DNA from: Nocardioides sp.
Lineage (GTDB): Bacteria > Actinomycetota > Actinomycetes > Propionibacteriales > Nocardioidaceae
Length of the DNA stretch: 33,550 nucleotides
Assembly: GCA_025965125.1 (NCBI GenBank)
Contig: JAOPXM010000080.1
Span: forward strand, 1-33,550
Direction: 5' to 3'
Shown in pieces: positions 8,051 through 16,309 of this stretch; within the stretch, counting starts at the first letter, position 1; each line of letters begins with the position of its first letter. The notes below the pieces were generated by a model. The model had not been told where the DNA came from. It made no database searches and was given only the letters and a program-made list of their open reading frames with translations. The translations under genes and the position numbers were made by a program.

Positions 8051-8162
8051 CGACCCGTCCCTTTTGGCCCCTAGAAACCTCCCGACCCGTCAGTTTTGGC
8101 CCCGCTGCGCGGCCAAAACTGACAGGTCGGCATGCATTTCAGGGCCAAAACTGACAGGTCGG
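8051..8162. repeat. Cluster of four REP-like palindromic units
   Basis: Four copies of a 20-bp motif lie between rodA and the next MFS gene: 8051-8070 (degenerate), 8082-8101, 8111-8130 and 8143-8162. The first two read as CCGACCCGTCAGTTTTGGCC-like, the last two as its complement GGCCAAAACTGACAGGTCGG. Copies 2 and 3 form a hairpin with 20-bp arms, one mismatch and a 9-nt loop. Copies 3 and 4 are identical. The hairpin probably also ends the mre-rodA transcript. Confidence 0.75.
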
Positions 8163-8273
8163 CGATGGGGCGGGGCGAGTCTGCGGTGCCGTCAGGGCAG
8201 CCCTCCCGGTCCCTGGGCTGTCCACATGGTGACTGTGGCAGGGATGCCGTCACAGCCGCCCTCGAGCCCGCAC

Positions 8274-8279
8274 TAAAGT
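8274..8279 (+). promoter_or_regulatory. -10 element for the DHA2 transporter gene
   Basis: TAAAGT lies 8 nt before the ATG at 8288, with no Shine-Dalgarno between, so the transcript is probably leaderless. A TTGACA-like GTCACA at 8249-8254 is 19 bp upstream, a poor spacing. Apart from this and the repeat cluster nothing else is seen in the 245-bp gap. Confidence 0.4.
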
Positions 8280-8287
8280 CGTTGCCG

Positions 8288-9979
8288 ATGGCAACCACCC
8301 GTGATTCCAGCGCCGGCACGTCCCCCGAGGAGTCCGGGGAGTACTCCCACGCCCAGATCGTCACGATCCTCTCGGGACTGATGCTGGGCATGTTCCTCGG
8401 AGCCCTTGACCAGACGATCGTGAGCACGTCCATCCGGACGATCGCCGACGACCTGCAAGGGCTCTCCATCCAGGCATGGGTGACCACGGCGTACCTCATC
8501 ACCTCGACGGTGACGACGCCGATCTACGGCAAGCTCGGCGACCTGTACGGCCGCAAGAAGCTGTTCATGTTCTCGATCACGCTGTTCATCCTGGGCTCGG
8601 CGCTCTGCTCGTTCTCGACGTCGATGTACCAGCTCGCCGCCTTCCGGGCCTTCCAGGGCCTCGGGGCCGGCGGCCTCTTCACGCTGGTCCTGGCGATCGT
8701 CGGTGACATCGTCTCGCCGCGCGAACGCGCCAGGTACACCGGTTACTTCATGGCCATGTTCGGCACCTCGAGCGTGCTCGGTCCGGTGATCGGCGGATTC
8801 TTCGCCGGTCGCTCCGAGCTGTTGGGCATGGCCGGCTGGCGCTGGGTGTTCCTGGTCAACGTGCCGATCGGGATCGGGGCGCTCTTCGTGGTGTTCCGCA
8901 CGTTGCACATCCACCACCGTCCGAGCACCGGGGCCGTGCGCATCGACTGGTGGGGGGCTGTGTGGTTGGTGATCGGGTTGGTGCCGCTGCTGACGGTGGC
9001 CGAACAGGGGCGCGACTGGGGTTGGACCGACGGCCGGTCGGTGGCCGCGTTCGTGACCGGGGCCGTGGGGCTGGTCGTCTTCGTTGCGGTGGAGGCCCGG
9101 ATGGGCGCCTCCGCGATGATCCCGCTCTCGCTCTTCCGGATCCGCGCAGCCGCCGTGAGCATCTCGGCCAGCATCATCGTGGGTAGCGCGATGTTCGGCG
9201 GCATCATGCTGCTGCCGCTCTACATGCAGATCGTGCACGGAGCCTCGCCCACCGAGGCTGGTTTCCTCATGCTGCCTCTCGTGCTGGGCCTGATGGGTGC
9301 CTCCATCGGCTCCTGCCAGCTGATCTCGAGGACCGGCCGGATCCGGATCTTCCCGATCATCGGCTCGAGCTTCATCGTCATCGGCCTGCTGCTGCTCTCG
9401 CGGACCGGGGCCGACACGTCGCTCGGCATCGTGATGGCCATGATGTTCGTGCTGGGCCTCGGGCTCGGCCAGTGCATGCAGCCGCTGCTGCTGATCATGC
9501 AGAGCGCCGTGCCCCCGACCCAGATCGGTGTCGCCACCAGCTCGTCCACCTTCTTCCGGCAGATCGGTGGCACGCTCGGGGTCGCGGTCTTCCTGTCGAT
9601 CCTGTTCGGCAGCGTCGGCGCCAACATCGAGGACGCCGTGCAGAAGGACTCCCAGACCGCGGCGTGGGCCCAGGTCGTCAACGACCCGAGCATCGACCCG
9701 AACTCGATCGACGGTCAGGTCATCGAGTCGCTCCGCCACCCGACCCCGGACGGTGGCGTGCTTGGTCGGGTCCAGGACGACTCATCGATCATCGACCAGA
9801 TGAACCCGGTCCTCGCGCATCCCTTCAAGGTGGGGTTCGCCACCTCCATGGACCGCGTGTTCCTCATCGCGGGCGGGGTCGGCGTGTTGGCCTTCCTGAT
9901 CCTCTTGATGATGCCGATGGTGGAGCTGCGCGCAACCTCAGCCGCCGCGGCGGCCAAGGCGATGGAGGCCTCGCCCTGA
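8288..9979 (+). CDS. DHA2-family MFS drug exporter (EmrB/QacA type)
   Basis: A 563-residue transporter with about 14 predicted membrane helices, expected to use the proton gradient to export drugs or other small molecules. Seen motifs are LDQTIVSTSIRTIADDL in helix 1 (DHA2 motif D1), motif A GKLGDLYGRKK after helix 2, the helix-4 RAFQGLGAGGLF, and antiporter motif C at SSVLGPVIGG. Between helices 13 and 14 is a loop of about 80 residues (NIEDAVQKDSQTAAWAQVV through MNPVLAHP), common in EmrB-like proteins. The ATG at 8288 was chosen over earlier in-frame starts because those lie in the repeat cluster. No dedicated regulator gene is adjacent. Substrate cannot be told from sequence. Confidence 0.92.
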   Translation: MATTRDSSAGTSPEESGEYSHAQIVTILSGLMLGMFLGALDQTIVSTSIRTIADDLQGLSIQAWVTTAYLITSTVTTPIYGKLGDLYGRKKLFMFSITLFILGSALCSFSTSMYQLAAFRAFQGLGAGGLFTLVLAIVGDIVSPRERARYTGYFMAMFGTSSVLGPVIGGFFAGRSELLGMAGWRWVFLVNVPIGIGALFVVFRTLHIHHRPSTGAVRIDWWGAVWLVIGLVPLLTVAEQGRDWGWTDGRSVAAFVTGAVGLVVFVAVEARMGASAMIPLSLFRIRAAAVSISASIIVGSAMFGGIMLLPLYMQIVHGASPTEAGFLMLPLVLGLMGASIGSCQLISRTGRIRIFPIIGSSFIVIGLLLLSRTGADTSLGIVMAMMFVLGLGLGQCMQPLLLIMQSAVPPTQIGVATSSSTFFRQIGGTLGVAVFLSILFGSVGANIEDAVQKDSQTAAWAQVVNDPSIDPNSIDGQVIESLRHPTPDGGVLGRVQDDSSIIDQMNPVLAHPFKVGFATSMDRVFLIAGGVGVLAFLILLMMPMVELRATSAAAAAKAMEASP

Positions 9980-9993
9980 CGGACTGTGCACGC

Positions 9994-10016
9994 GCCGCCG
10001 GCATCCGGCCGGTGGC
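9994..10016 (+). terminator. Candidate terminator after the DHA2 transporter
   Basis: GCCGCCGG (9994-10001) can pair with CCGGTGGC (10009-10016) across a 7-nt loop, 8 bp with one G-U pair. It is followed by a T-containing stretch (CCGTTCGTTCGTTCG) rather than a clean U-tract. Confidence 0.45.
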
Positions 10017-10047
10017 CCGTTCGTTCGTTCGTCTCCACGAACCCACG

Positions 10048-10053
10048 TAGGCT
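10048..10053 (+). promoter_or_regulatory. -10 element for the TIGR03960 radical SAM gene
   Basis: TAGGCT sits 32 nt before the start at 10086, giving a leader of about 25 nt. A ribosome binding site GAGG is at 10075-10078, 7 nt before the ATG. No strong -35 is visible. Confidence 0.45.
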
Positions 10054-10085
10054 GTGGCGGTTCCCCATCCTTGTGAGGTCTCTGC

Positions 10086-12038
10086 ATGCCCGCCCCAGTG
10101 TCCGAGAGCGTCTTCCCCCGACTCGAGCCTCGACTCCCGTCGGTGTCCAAGCCGATCCAGTACGTCGGCGGCGAGCTCAACTCCACCGTGAAGGAGTGGG
10201 ACTGCGCGCCCGAGGGGGCAACGGTGCGCTGGGCCCTGATGTACCCCGACGCCTACGAGGTCGGCCTTCCCAACCAGGGGGTCCAGATCCTCTACGAGGT
10301 GCTCAACGAGCGCGACTGGATCGTCGCCGAGCGGACGTACGCCGTGTGGCCGGACATGGAGCGCATCATGCGCGAGGACGCCATCCCCCAGTTCACCGTC
10401 GACGCCCACCGACCGGTCCGCGACTTCGACGTGTTCGGCCTGAGCTTCTCCACCGAGCTCGGCTACACCAACATGCTCAACGCCCTCGACCTCGCCGGGA
10501 TCCCCCTGCACGCCGTCGACCGCGGCGAGGACGACCCGATCGTGCTCGCCGGCGGGCACGCGGCGTTCAACCCGGAGCCGGTCGCGGACTTCCTCGACGC
10601 CGCGGTGCTGGGAGACGGCGAGGAGGTCGTCCTCGCGATCTCCGAGGTCGTCCGCGAGTGGAAGGACGAGGACCGCCCAGGTGGGCGGGACGAGCTGCTC
10701 CGACGGCTGGCTGTCACCGGCAACATCTACGTGCCGAAGTTCTACGACGTGGTCTACGCCGCGGACGCCACGATCGAGGCCGTCGTGCCCAACCGTCCGG
10801 GCATCCCGTTCCGGGTCACCAAGCACACGCTGATGGACCTCGACGCGTGGCCGTACCCCGCCAAGCCGTTGGTGCCGCTGGCCGAGACCGTGCACGAACG
10901 GTTCTCGGTCGAGATCTTCCGGGGCTGCACCCGTGGCTGCCGGTTCTGCCAGGCCGGAATGATCACCCGCCCGGTCCGGGAGCGCTCGATCGAGACCATC
11001 GGTGACATGGTCGAGAACGGGATCCGGATGTCCGGCTTCGAGGAGGTCGGCCTGCTGTCGCTGTCCAGCGCCGACCACACCGAGATCGGCGAGATCGCCA
11101 AGGGCCTGGCCGACCGCTACGAGGGCTCGAACGTGTCGCTGAGCCTGCCGAGCACCCGGGTCGACGCGTTCAACATCGACCTCGCCAACGAGTTCTCGCG
11201 CAACGGTCGGCGTTCCGGGCTGACGTTCGCCCCCGAAGGCGGGTCCGAGCGGATGCGCAAGGTGATCAACAAGATGGTCACCGAGGAGGACCTGATCCGC
11301 ACGGTCTCGGCTGCGTACTCCTCGGCCTGGCGACACGAGAAGCTCTACTTCATGGTCGGCCGGCCCACCGAGACCGACGAGGACGTGCTGCAGATCGCCG
11401 ACCTGGCCCGCAAGGTCATCGCCAAGGGTCGCGAGGTCTCCGGCCGCAACGACATCCGCTGCACGGTCTCCATCGGCGGGTTCGTGCCGAAGCCGCACAC
11501 GCCGTTCCAGTGGGCTGCCCAGCTGGACCACGTCACCACCGACGACCGCCTCAAGAAGCTGCGCGACACCGTCCGCGAGGACAAGAAGTACGCCCGCGCG
11601 ATCGGGTTCCGCTACCACGACGGCAAGCCCGGCATCATCGAAGGACTGCTGTCCCGAGGCGACCGTCGAGTCGGTGCGGTGATCGAGCAGGTCTGGCGGG
11701 GCGGGGGCCGCTTCGACGGGTGGAGCGAGCACTTCTCCTACGACCGCTGGACCGAGGCCGCCACGGACGCGCTGGCGGGCACCGGTGTCGACCTCGACTG
11801 GTTCACGACACGCGAGCGCGACTACGACGAGGTCCTGCCCTGGGACCACCTCGACTCGGGCCTCGACAAGGACTGGCTCTGGGCCGACTGGGAGGACGCG
11901 ATCAACCCGTCGACCGACGTGGAGGTCGAGGACTGCCGGTGGACGCCGTGCTACGACTGCGGGGTCTGCCCCGAGATGGGCACCGAGATCCAGATCGGCC
12001 CGACCGGGCGCCAGCTCCTTCCGCTTGCCGTTGTCTGA
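10086..12038 (+). CDS. TIGR03960-type radical SAM protein with B12-binding-like domain
   Basis: A 650-residue protein of an uncharacterised family. The N-terminal 230 residues look like a Rossmann-type B12-binding-like domain (PDAYEVGLPNQGVQILYEVLN, FDVFGLSFSTELGYTNMLNALDLAGI, GGHAAFNPEPVADFLDAAVLGDGEE). No DxHxxG cobalamin motif is present, so B12 binding is doubtful. The radical SAM core follows with CTRGCRFC, cluster cysteines C281, C285 and C288, plus TFAPEGGSERMRKVINK and a TPFQW segment. The C-terminus carries a second cysteine group C617, C622, C625, C628, possibly another metal site. Substrate is unknown. The family's usual companion, TIGR03936, is normally adjacent or fused; here it lies 3.5 kb downstream at 15593. 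The family call is by recognised motifs. Confidence 0.9.
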   Translation: MPAPVSESVFPRLEPRLPSVSKPIQYVGGELNSTVKEWDCAPEGATVRWALMYPDAYEVGLPNQGVQILYEVLNERDWIVAERTYAVWPDMERIMREDAIPQFTVDAHRPVRDFDVFGLSFSTELGYTNMLNALDLAGIPLHAVDRGEDDPIVLAGGHAAFNPEPVADFLDAAVLGDGEEVVLAISEVVREWKDEDRPGGRDELLRRLAVTGNIYVPKFYDVVYAADATIEAVVPNRPGIPFRVTKHTLMDLDAWPYPAKPLVPLAETVHERFSVEIFRGCTRGCRFCQAGMITRPVRERSIETIGDMVENGIRMSGFEEVGLLSLSSADHTEIGEIAKGLADRYEGSNVSLSLPSTRVDAFNIDLANEFSRNGRRSGLTFAPEGGSERMRKVINKMVTEEDLIRTVSAAYSSAWRHEKLYFMVGRPTETDEDVLQIADLARKVIAKGREVSGRNDIRCTVSIGGFVPKPHTPFQWAAQLDHVTTDDRLKKLRDTVREDKKYARAIGFRYHDGKPGIIEGLLSRGDRRVGAVIEQVWRGGGRFDGWSEHFSYDRWTEAATDALAGTGVDLDWFTTRERDYDEVLPWDHLDSGLDKDWLWADWEDAINPSTDVEVEDCRWTPCYDCGVCPEMGTEIQIGPTGRQLLPLAVV

Positions 12039-12155
12039 GATCCGCATTGCCGGATGGGACGACCGGGCACGGTCGGGAGGCTCAACCTGCTGGTGATCAC
12101 CCGGATGCCGCGCCCCGACCGCGCGACACCCCACCAGTGCGGTTGCCTGACCCGC

Positions 12156-12962
12156 TTACCCGATCGGTTTCGTCAGCTTCGATCCGTCCTCGTTGAAGCC
12201 GACGCAGGCGAGCTTGTCGCCGGCGGAGGGGTCGAGGCTCGTGGTGAGTCCGATGACGTTGCCCCCACTCGCGACGAAAGTGCTCAGGGTCTCCGACGAC
12301 CCGGCCGCGGTGATGGCGTCGAAGCAGAGGCTGTTCGCGGCCGAGGAGTCGTAGCCGTCGGCGTCGTCCTGGGTCAGCGTCTTGGTGGCCAGCACCTCAC
12401 CGTCGTGGCTCGACGTGCACGACACCGTGTCGAGTGAGTCGATCGTGTCGCCGCTGCTGGCCAGGCCCTTCGCCGAGATGCAGTCGCCGGTCTTGAGGTC
12501 GTCCACCGTGGTGCTGTTGAGGCCGACGACCACCGCGAGGACCACGAACACGATCAGGCCCAGGAAGTAGAGGGCGTCGATGATGAGCGCCGCGATCGCC
12601 AGTCCCTTGCCGTGGTTGCGGCCGTCCTTGCCCTTGACGAGGACGATGATCGCGAGGACCACCGAGACGATCCAGGTGATTCCGATGCAGCCGAGGATGG
12701 CAAGCACCAGCGCGCCGATGGCCATCCCCTTCGATGGTGGCTGCTCGCCCGGGGGAGGCATGGGTGCCCCGTAGGGCGCACCGGGCTGCCCGGCGCCGTA
12801 CTGAGGCTGTCCGTACTGGGGAGCTCCCGGCTGCGGGGCTCCGTACTGGGGCGTTCCGTACTGCGCCGGCTGGCCGTAGGGCTGGTTCGGGTCGACCGGA
12901 GGGGTCGGCGGGACCGGCTCGTTCGGGTCTACCGGCTGGTTGGGGTCCTGCGGTGTCGTCAT
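12156..12962 (-). CDS. DUF4190/septum-formation-like membrane protein
   Basis: A 268-residue protein. Residues 1-95 are a low-complexity cytoplasmic region rich in Pro, Gly, Gln and Tyr (repeats like QYGAPQPGAPQYG). Two membrane helices follow at about 100-160 (MAIGALVLAILGCIGITWIVSVVLAIIVLV and LAIAALIIDALYFLGLIVFVVLAVVVGL), separated by the short basic loop KGKDGRNHGKG typical of DUF4190. The extracytoplasmic remainder begins VDDLKTGDCISAKG and contains VSCTSSHDGEVLATKTL, matching the Septum_form type of domain, with several cysteines likely to pair. The start giving MTTPQDPNQP at 12962 is preferred to the one 15 codons upstream. Function is unknown. It faces the radical SAM gene tail to tail. 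Confidence 0.8.
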   Translation of the reverse strand: MTTPQDPNQPVDPNEPVPPTPPVDPNQPYGQPAQYGTPQYGAPQPGAPQYGQPQYGAGQPGAPYGAPMPPPGEQPPSKGMAIGALVLAILGCIGITWIVSVVLAIIVLVKGKDGRNHGKGLAIAALIIDALYFLGLIVFVVLAVVVGLNSTTVDDLKTGDCISAKGLASSGDTIDSLDTVSCTSSHDGEVLATKTLTQDDADGYDSSAANSLCFDAITAAGSSETLSTFVASGGNVIGLTTSLDPSAGDKLACVGFNEDGSKLTKPIG

Positions 12963-13091
12963 GGGGCCTCTGCCACTTCTCGTCTTGGGGTGATCCGGAA
13001 CCATCAAAGCGGTACGGGTGCCCCGCGGTCAGCCTTTTGGCCAACGTGGCGCGCCGGAGTCGCTGCCGGTCTGGACGGCAGTGGGCGTGCG

Positions 13092-14297
13092 TCAGCCGGC
13101 GTCGGCCGTCCGCCGGGCCAGCTGGTCCTCGATGAACGTCGGCCGCGCGACGTACATCCCGACCAGGACCTGCGGCACCATCAGCACGATCAGGACGAGC
13201 AAGGGAATGGTCCAGCCGCCGGTTGCGTCGTGGAGCGTGCTGATGCCGAACGGGCCAAGCGCGGCCAGCAGGTAGCCCATGGACTGGGTGAACCCCGAGA
13301 GGGCCGCGGTGCCCTGCGGGGTCCGGGACCGGAGCCCGATCAGGACCAGGACGATCGGGAAGGTGACGGTGCCGGTCCCCACCAAGAGGGCACCGAGGAG
13401 GGCCAGGTCGTGCGGAGCGACGAGCAGGGCGCAATATCCCAGGGGGTAGCAGAGCATCACCGCCAGCACGACCCACCGCGCGTCCCTGCTGCGCGCCACG
13501 GCCCCGGGCGCCCAGAGCGAGAGCGGGATGGACACCGCCGCGAGGAGCCCGACGAGCGCCCCGGCGTGTCCCGCCGAGTAGCCGTTGTCGCGCCACAGCG
13601 TGGCGAACCACCCGAAGACGACGTACGCCTGAAGGGACTGCAGGCCGAAGAACCCGGCCATGGCCAGTCCGAGCGGGGTGCGGGCGACGTCGCCGAACGT
13701 CACCGATCGCGGTGTGGCCTCCAAGGAGCGGTCGTGGCGGATGAGCACGAGCCAGGGGAGTGCCGCGACGAGCGCGAGCCCGGACCAGGCTCCGAGGCCG
13801 ACCCGCCACCCGCCGAACGCGTCCGAGATCGGCACGGTGAGGACCAGGGTCGCGGTCAACCCGATGCTCAGGGCGGTGGTGTAGAGCGCGGTGACCTGGC
13901 CGATGCGGTCCGGGAAGTGCAGCTTCACCAGGGACGGGAGCAGCACGTTGGCCATCGCCATCCCGGCGAGGGCCAGCATCGAGAGCAGCAGGAACACCGC
14001 CTCGTCCCTGGCAAGAGACCGCGCGAACAGCCCGACCACCAGCACCAGGACCGCCAGCATCGTGACCCGGTGGACCCCCAGCTTCCTGGCAGCTGCGGGG
14101 GCGAGGGCACCGAAGCACGCGAACGCGAGCACCGGCAAGGAGGTCAGGAGGCCGGCCGTCGCCGACGACATCGAGAGCCCCGCGCGCACCTCGGCGAGGA
14201 CCGGTCCGACGCTGACGGCCGCCGGGCGCAGGTTCAGCGACAGGAGAAGGAGGCCGACGAGGACGAGAGGGGCGGTACGTCGGGTCACTCGTCCCAT
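13092..14297 (-). CDS. CynX/NimT-type MFS transporter
   Basis: A 401-residue protein with about 12 hydrophobic helices. The N-terminus LVLVGLLLLSLNLRPAAVSVGPVLAEVRAGLSMSSATAGLLTSLPVLAFACFG is very typical of the CynX branch of the major facilitator superfamily, named for the cyanate transporter and including a nitroimidazole transporter. Mid-protein GFFGLQSLQAYVVFGWFATLWRDNGYSAGHAG and late LSGFTQSMGYLLAALGP agree. The substrate cannot be assigned. The start at 14297 (MGRVTRRT) is chosen because an upstream ATG would overlap the divergent gene at 14325; the two starts are only 27 bp apart, so they share a promoter region. No ribosome binding site is obvious. Confidence 0.87.
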   Translation of the reverse strand: MGRVTRRTAPLVLVGLLLLSLNLRPAAVSVGPVLAEVRAGLSMSSATAGLLTSLPVLAFACFGALAPAAARKLGVHRVTMLAVLVLVVGLFARSLARDEAVFLLLSMLALAGMAMANVLLPSLVKLHFPDRIGQVTALYTTALSIGLTATLVLTVPISDAFGGWRVGLGAWSGLALVAALPWLVLIRHDRSLEATPRSVTFGDVARTPLGLAMAGFFGLQSLQAYVVFGWFATLWRDNGYSAGHAGALVGLLAAVSIPLSLWAPGAVARSRDARWVVLAVMLCYPLGYCALLVAPHDLALLGALLVGTGTVTFPIVLVLIGLRSRTPQGTAALSGFTQSMGYLLAALGPFGISTLHDATGGWTIPLLVLIVLMVPQVLVGMYVARPTFIEDQLARRTADAG

Positions 14298-14324
14298 GAT
14301 CGCAGGGGCAGGCAGGATGGCCCC

Positions 14325-15518
14325 ATGCGGCACCTCTCAGACGTGGAACGCCGCGCGCGCATCGGTCGTCGGCATGCCCTCGCTCCCTGGGCGCGGGTCG
14401 AGGACGCGGAGACGGCCACTCGGGCCATGACGGTGCTGCACGCCACCGAGCCAGCAACGGTCTACCTCTCGCTGCATGCCCGGGTGGACGGCCTCCGCGT
14501 CGAGGACGTCGACCGGGCGCTGTACGCCGACCGCGCCCTGGTGAAGCAGCTCGCGATGCGCCGCACGCTCTTCGTGTTCCCGCGAGAACTGCTGCCAGCG
14601 GCTCTCGGGAGCGCGTCGGCGCGGGTGGCCACTCAGCTGCGCAGTCGGTTGGCCAAGGAGATCCAGACCGCGGACCTCGCGGTGGACGGGGGCGCCTGGA
14701 TCGACGCAGCCTGCGCGGGTGTGCTCGAGCGGCTCGCCGACGGGTCCGAGCTGTCCGCCCAGGCGCTGCGCGAGCAGGTGCCGGGGCTCAGCGGCCGGAT
14801 CACGATGTCCGCGGGCAAGTCCTACGGTGGCGAGTTCCCCATCGCGCCCAGGGTGTTGACGCAGCTCGGCGTCGAGGGCCTGATCACCCGCGGCCGCAAC
14901 GGGGGTCACTGGCGCACCTCCCGGCCGCAGTGGACCCTGATGTCGCACTGGTTGGGTGAGCCCCCGGTCCCGTTGTCACCCAGCGAGGGGTACGCCGAGC
15001 TGGTGCGCCGCTGGCTCACGACGTTTGGTCCGGGAACCGTCGCCGACCTGCAGTGGTGGCTCGGCGGCACGGGGGCTGCGGTCCGTCGCGCCCTCGCCGA
15101 CGTGGAGGCTGTCGAGGTAGGCCTCGACGGCGCAGACCCCGGCTGGGTGCTGCCCGGCGACGAGGAACCGCTGCCGGGCACGGGTCCTGACGAACCGTGG
15201 GCCGCGCTGCTGCCGGTGCTCGACCCGACCGTGATGGGCTGGAAGGACCGCAGGTTCTTCCTCGGTGTGCACGCAGCGGCGCTCTTCGACAGCAACGGGA
15301 ATGCGGGCACGACCGCGTGGTGGGACGGGCGGATCGTGGGGTGCTGGGTCCAGGACCAGGACGCGGTCGTGGAGGTGCGCTACCTCGAGAGCGTCCCGGC
15401 AGCCGGGCGCAGAGCCCTCGCCAGGGAGGCCGAGCGGCTGACCGACTGGCTGGGCGGTGTCCGGGTCAGCTCCGTGTACTCGTCGCCGGCCATGAAGCCC
15501 GCTTGGGTCGGAGCGTGA
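14325..15518 (+). CDS. Winged-helix protein of the AlkZ-like (PF06224) family
   Basis: A 397-residue cytosolic protein. The segment RRHALAPWARVEDAETATRAMTVLHATEPATVYLSLHARV, then ALYADRALVKQLAMRRTLFVFPRELLPAALG, and further ITRGRNGGHWRTSRPQWTLMSHWLG are typical of the winged-helix family that includes AlkZ/YcaQ DNA glycosylases acting on alkylated or cross-linked DNA. I could not place the catalytic QxQ-type motif of AlkZ, so glycosylase activity is uncertain; many actinobacterial members have no assigned function. The start at 14325 follows a CAGGAT -10-like element at 14313-14318 by 6 nt, so the transcript may be leaderless. It is divergent from the CynX-like transporter. Confidence 0.82.
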   Translation: MRHLSDVERRARIGRRHALAPWARVEDAETATRAMTVLHATEPATVYLSLHARVDGLRVEDVDRALYADRALVKQLAMRRTLFVFPRELLPAALGSASARVATQLRSRLAKEIQTADLAVDGGAWIDAACAGVLERLADGSELSAQALREQVPGLSGRITMSAGKSYGGEFPIAPRVLTQLGVEGLITRGRNGGHWRTSRPQWTLMSHWLGEPPVPLSPSEGYAELVRRWLTTFGPGTVADLQWWLGGTGAAVRRALADVEAVEVGLDGADPGWVLPGDEEPLPGTGPDEPWAALLPVLDPTVMGWKDRRFFLGVHAAALFDSNGNAGTTAWWDGRIVGCWVQDQDAVVEVRYLESVPAAGRRALAREAERLTDWLGGVRVSSVYSSPAMKPAWVGA

Positions 15519-15580
15519 GGGGCCTGTCTCCGCGTGTTGCCTGGTCAGCCACTGAAATGGGCGATCAGCCGCCCGGCGCC

Positions 15581-15586
15581 TAGGCT
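15581..15586 (+). promoter_or_regulatory. -10 element for leaderless TIGR03936 gene
   Basis: TAGGCT lies 6 nt before the GTG at 15593, the usual distance for leaderless transcripts in Actinobacteria. No ribosome binding site lies between. Confidence 0.5.
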
Positions 15587-15592
15587 GCCCCG

Positions 15593-16309
15593 GTGCGTGA
15601 GCAGCCCGAGCAGCAGGCCCCCCCGGCCCAGCGACTGCGAATCCGCTACGCCAAGCGCGGGCGACTGCGGTTCACCAGCCACCGGGACTTCAGCCGCGCC
15701 TTCGAGCGGGCCATCTTCCGAGCGAGGGTGCCCATGGCCTACTCCTCGGGGTTCAACCCGCACCCGCGGATCTCGTACGCCGGCGCGGCGCCGACGGGAT
15801 CGGCCAGCGAGGCCGAGTACCTCGAGATCGGCCTCGCCGAGGTCGTCGACCCGACCACGGTCCATGCCGCGCTCGAGGAGTCCCTCCCGGACGGGCTGGA
15901 CGTGCTCGAGGTTGTCGAGTCGCCGGGAGGGTCCCTCTCGGACCTGCTCGAGGCGAGCCGCTGGCAGGTCGACGTCGTCGCCCCACCCGGTCAGGTAGGA
16001 CCGGCCGTGGAGACCTTCCTGGGCACCGAGACGGTCCTCGTCGAGCGGATGACCAAGAAGGGTCTGCGCGAGTTCGACTGCCGGGCTGCGGTCGTGACGC
16101 TCCTGGTCTCACCCCGCGAGGAGGGCAGCCGCCTCGAACTGCTGCTCCGACACGCCGTGCCCGCCGTCCGTCCTGACGACGTGCTCTCCGGTCTCGCGGC
16201 GGTGGCCGGGCTCGAGGTGGATGGTGCCCCGTACCTGACCCGGCTCGCTCAGGGCCCCCTCGACCCCGTTACAGGCGAGATCGGCGACCCGCTGCGGCCT
16301 TCGGCATGA
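15593..16309 (+). CDS. TIGR03936 (DUF2344) radical SAM-associated protein
   Basis: A 238-residue cytosolic protein. The N-terminal QRLRIRYAKRGRLRFTSHRDFSRAFERAIFRARVPMAYSSGFNPHPRISYAGAAPTGSASEAEYLEIGLAE is the family hallmark, including the conserved HRD and FNPHPR motifs. Proteins of this family are found beside or fused to TIGR03960 radical SAM proteins, and their role is unknown. Here it lies upstream of the RNase E gene, as in many Actinobacteria. The start is a GTG at 15593; a leaderless -10 supports it. The conserved Arg/His-rich N-terminal region would suit RNA or tRNA binding, but this is only an inference from composition and neighbourhood. Confidence 0.9.
   Translation: MREQPEQQAPPAQRLRIRYAKRGRLRFTSHRDFSRAFERAIFRARVPMAYSSGFNPHPRISYAGAAPTGSASEAEYLEIGLAEVVDPTTVHAALEESLPDGLDVLEVVESPGGSLSDLLEASRWQVDVVAPPGQVGPAVETFLGTETVLVERMTKKGLREFDCRAAVVTLLVSPREEGSRLELLLRHAVPAVRPDDVLSGLAAVAGLEVDGAPYLTRLAQGPLDPVTGEIGDPLRPSA

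Noticed and set aside
12061-12074. Small hairpin GACCG/CGGTC after the radical SAM gene
   Set aside because: Only 5 bp and no T-tract; too weak to call a terminator.
12612-14324. Long plus-strand open frame opposite the septum-formation-like and CynX-like genes
   Set aside because: It is the complement of two well-supported minus-strand genes; only its last part from 14325 is a real protein.
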